In this document: positions 5,995 through 7,615 of the stretch, one piece after another | Position numbering within the stretch: the stretch's first letter is position 1 | How the letters are laid out: each line of letters begins with the position of its first letter | DNA from: JBGPFS01 sp041483455 | Lineage (GTDB): Bacteria > Chloroflexota > Limnocylindria > Limnocylindrales > CSP1-4 | Length of the DNA stretch: 7,615 nucleotides | Assembly (NCBI GenBank): GCA_041483455.1 | Contig: JBGPFS010000113.1 | Span: 1-7,615, forward strand | Direction: 5' to 3' | Program-made: the position numbers and the translations under genes | The notes under the pieces: generated by a model | What the model was told of the DNA's origin: nothing | Databases searched by the model: none | Seen by the model: only the letters and a program-made list of their open reading frames with translations

Positions 5995-6837
5995 TCAGCC
6001 GGTTCGAGATCCGAGGGCCTCGCGCGCGACCCCGACCCCCGCGTCCTTGCCCTTCGGCCAGTAGAGCTCCTTCTTGACGTGGAACTCGGGGAAGCCCCGC
6101 TCGACGAGGACCCGCTCCACGTTGAGGATCATGTCCGGGTTGCCGCAGATATAGACGACGGTCCGCTCGGGCCTCAGGCCCAGGTCCTCGCAGACCGAGG
6201 CGACCACCGTCTCGGCGCGTCCGACCCGCGCGGTCCAGCCCGAGTTCCGCGGATCGTCGGGTCGTGAGATCGTCGGGACGTAGCGGACGGGGTAGGCGCC
6301 GGCGCGCTCCCAACCCTCGAGCAGATCGCGATAGCCGAGCTCATCCTCGAAGGAGCAGCCGTGCAGGACGACCGTCTGGCGCGGCTGCCCGTCGGCCATC
6401 GACTGGCGGATCATCGAGATGAACGGCGCGATGCCCGTCCCGGTCGAGATGAACAGGTGGGTCCGCTCGTCGTCGGGCTCCAGGAGGAACTTGCCCTTCG
6501 GTCCGATCATCCGCATCTGGTGGCCGATCTCGAGGCGCCACAGGAGCGTGGTGAAGCGGAGGATCGGGACGAGCCGGACGTAGAACTCATAGCCGCCGTC
6601 CGCGGCCTCGACCGGCGCCGAGGCCACCGAGTACGGTCGCTGGACGAGCTTGCCGTCGGCGAAGACGCCGATCGTCAGGTACTGGCCAGGCTCGAAGCGG
6701 ACGGGCTCCTGGCCATCGAACTTGACCCAGAAGCAGGCCAGGTCGTCGGTCTGATCGACTCGACGGACGAGCCGGGCGTTGTACTGCTCCGCGACCGGCT
6801 CGCTCGTCCGGGGGTCCTCGGGGAGCTCGATCGTCAT
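5995..6837 (-). CDS. fpr: Ferredoxin/flavodoxin--NADP+ reductase (Fpr-like)
   Basis: This 280-residue soluble FAD enzyme moves electrons between NADP(H) and ferredoxin or flavodoxin. Residues 50-56 (PGQYLTI) and 67-73 (RPYSVAS) are the FAD-binding signature of bacterial Fpr proteins. GTGIAPF (133-139) is the NADP+ pyrophosphate loop, His158-Gly159 and Ser190-Arg191 fall in the adenosine-phosphate region, and YICGNPDMI (228-236) is the C-terminal nicotinamide-site motif. The end, after KKELYWPKGKDAG, extends about 15-20 residues beyond where short Fpr enzymes usually finish, so the residue stacking on the flavin cannot be named safely. There are no membrane segments and no iron-sulfur motif. 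It is transcribed toward nfnA with a 118-bp gap and may share its transcript. The start at 6837 has no good Shine-Dalgarno, but a TAGACT box lies 7 bases upstream, suggesting leaderless expression. The family call is secure; the physiological partner is unknown. Confidence 0.93.
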   Translation of the reverse strand: MTIELPEDPRTSEPVAEQYNARLVRRVDQTDDLACFWVKFDGQEPVRFEPGQYLTIGVFADGKLVQRPYSVASAPVEAADGGYEFYVRLVPILRFTTLLWRLEIGHQMRMIGPKGKFLLEPDDERTHLFISTGTGIAPFISMIRQSMADGQPRQTVVLHGCSFEDELGYRDLLEGWERAGAYPVRYVPTISRPDDPRNSGWTARVGRAETVVASVCEDLGLRPERTVVYICGNPDMILNVERVLVERGFPEFHVKKELYWPKGKDAGVGVAREALGSRTG

Positions 6838-6844
6838 GGGCCCC

Positions 6845-6850
6845 AGTCTA
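6845..6850 (-). promoter_or_regulatory. Candidate -10 box for a leaderless fpr transcript
   Basis: On the minus strand TAGACT (6850 to 6845) fits TANNNT and ends 7 bases before the fpr ATG (6837). Transcription would then begin at about 6838, leaving essentially no 5' leader. This would explain why no purine-rich Shine-Dalgarno is seen before the start. No convincing -35 hexamer is visible 16-18 bases further upstream. Confidence 0.4.
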
Positions 6851-6886
6851 TCGGTGGCGCCGACTGCGTGGGTTCCGGGCAGCGCC

Positions 6887-6892
6887 TACAAT
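6887..6892 (+). promoter_or_regulatory. Candidate -10 box for ppdK
   Basis: TACAAT differs from the TATAAT consensus at one position and stands out in very GC-rich surroundings. A weak -35 candidate, CTGCGT (6864-6869), lies 17 bases upstream. Predicted transcription would start at about 6899, leaving a leader of roughly 64 bases. It lies in the 125-bp divergent region shared with fpr. Confidence 0.45.
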
Positions 6893-6948
6893 CGGGCGGT
6901 CCATCGTCCTGAGCGCGCGCGATCGGCGCGCCTGTCCCTCGACCGCCC

Positions 6949-6953
6949 GGAGA
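6949..6953 (+). promoter_or_regulatory. Shine-Dalgarno of ppdK
   Basis: GGAGA lies 9 bases ahead of the ATG at 6963 and supports that start. The first conserved family motif then begins within 40 residues, as expected for this enzyme. Confidence 0.6.
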
Positions 6954-6962
6954 CCTCTCCCG

Positions 6963-7615
6963 ATGACCCACCCTGCCGCCAGTCCGGCCGAGCGCGCCCA
7001 CCGCGCCGCCAAGCGCTACATCTACGCCTGGGGCGAGGGTCGGGCCGAAGGCGACGGCGGGATGAAGGACCTGCTCGGCGGCAAGGGCGCCGGGCTGGCC
7101 GAGATGTCCGGTGCCGGCCTCCCGGTCCCGGCCGGCTTCACGATCACCACCGAGGCCTGCAACGATTACTTCGCGGCCGGGGAGAAGCTCCCGGCGGGCC
7201 TCTGGGACGACGTCCTCGAGGCGGTCCACGAGGTCGAGCGGCACACCGGCAAGGGCTTCGGCGACGCGGCCGACCCACTCCTCGTCTCGGTCCGCTCCGG
7301 CGCCAAGTTCTCGATGCCCGGGATGATGGACACGGTCCTCAACCTCGGCCTGAACGAGGCGACGCTGACCGGGCTCATCGCCCTGACCGGCAACGAGCGG
7401 TTCGGCTGGGACGCCTACCGGCGCTTCATCCAGATGTTCGGGCGGATCGTCATGGGCATCGACGGCGCCCGCTTCGACACCGCGCTCGAGGCCGCCAAGC
7501 ACGCTCGCGGCGCGGGCCAGGACACCGACCTCGACGCGGCGGCGCTGCGCGAGGTCGCGGCCGCCTTCCAGGCGATCGTGCGCGAGGACGCCGGGCGTGA
7601 GTTCCCGACCGACCC
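6963..7615 (+). CDS. ppdK: Pyruvate, phosphate dikinase, N-terminal part (3' end outside window)
   Basis: This enzyme interconverts pyruvate, ATP and Pi with phosphoenolpyruvate, AMP and PPi in the cytoplasm. It serves gluconeogenesis or a PPi-linked glycolysis. Only 217 residues are visible; the family is about 870-900 residues long, so this is part of the ATP-grasp nucleotide-binding domain. Clear motifs are GGKGAGLAEM (39-48), LPVPAGFTITTEAC (53-66) and SVRSGAKFSMPGMMDTVLN (109-127). The last holds the Arg and Gly-rich segments that contact ATP in known structures. The swivelling phospho-His domain and the PEP/pyruvate barrel lie beyond the window. The segment KSGA versus RSGA and the PGMMDT motif separate it from PEP synthase, which lacks them. 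It is transcribed divergently from fpr. No sequence oddity is seen in the visible part. Confidence 0.96.
   Translation, partial: MTHPAASPAERAHRAAKRYIYAWGEGRAEGDGGMKDLLGGKGAGLAEMSGAGLPVPAGFTITTEACNDYFAAGEKLPAGLWDDVLEAVHEVERHTGKGFGDAADPLLVSVRSGAKFSMPGMMDTVLNLGLNEATLTGLIALTGNERFGWDAYRRFIQMFGRIVMGIDGARFDTALEAAKHARGAGQDTDLDAAALREVAAAFQAIVREDAGREFPTD

Noticed and set aside
5765..6313. 182-codon minus-strand frame bridging fpr and nfnA
   Set aside because: It overlaps the 3' end of fpr and the 5' end of nfnA out of frame, and its sequence is Arg/Gly/Pro-rich without motifs.
1..7615. Mobile element, CRISPR array, toxin-antitoxin or defence island
   Set aside because: No transposase, integrase, direct-repeat array or small paired genes were seen. 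All genes are housekeeping or redox enzymes with uniform base composition.

Overview
The window is dense, strongly GC-rich bacterial chromosome (third codon positions are almost all G or C). It holds six protein-coding genes, four complete and two cut by the window edges. I see no mobile element, CRISPR array, tRNA or rRNA. The single-chain (alpha-2) glycyl-tRNA synthetase, the dikinase-type pyruvate metabolism and the GC-rich coding style would fit a Chloroflexota or actinobacterial lineage. That placement is a guess from style, not from a marker comparison.

Layout. (1) Plus strand, 3-842: the C-terminal part of glycyl-tRNA synthetase. (2) Plus strand, 919-3429: a large two-module flavoenzyme of the dimethylglycine/sarcosine dehydrogenase family. 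It has an FAD amine-oxidase half with the conserved flavin-attachment His and a folate-binding GcvT-like half. (3) Minus strand, 6837 down to 3445: three pyridine-nucleotide flavoproteins in order of transcription. These are a stand-alone ferredoxin/flavodoxin-NADP+ reductase (fpr-like, 6837-5995), a small FAD/[2Fe-2S] subunit (nfnA-like, 5876-4953) and a large FAD/2x[4Fe-4S] subunit (nfnB-like, 4956-3445). The last two overlap by ATGA and form an NADH-dependent ferredoxin:NADP+ oxidoreductase (Nfn) pair. (4) Plus strand, 6963 to the end: the N-terminal quarter of pyruvate phosphate dikinase, divergent from fpr.

How they may work together. The left half concerns glycine and one-carbon units: demethylation of N-methylglycines yields methylene-tetrahydrofolate and finally glycine, and GlyRS uses glycine. 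The right half balances electrons between ferredoxin, NADH and NADPH beside a pyruvate/PEP enzyme. The two halves converge with only 15 bp between stop codons. The shared theme is redox and C1/C3 central metabolism. I do not see a new defence, mobile or secondary-metabolite system. The points most worth a second look are the flavoprotein trio with predictable iron-sulfur ligands including a Glu, the GlyRS/N-methylglycine dehydrogenase pairing, a candidate leaderless promoter for fpr, and a spaced palindrome ahead of nfnA.

No gene-free stretch exceeds 300 bases. The gaps are 843-918, 3430-3444, 5877-5994 and 6838-6962, and each is described below.
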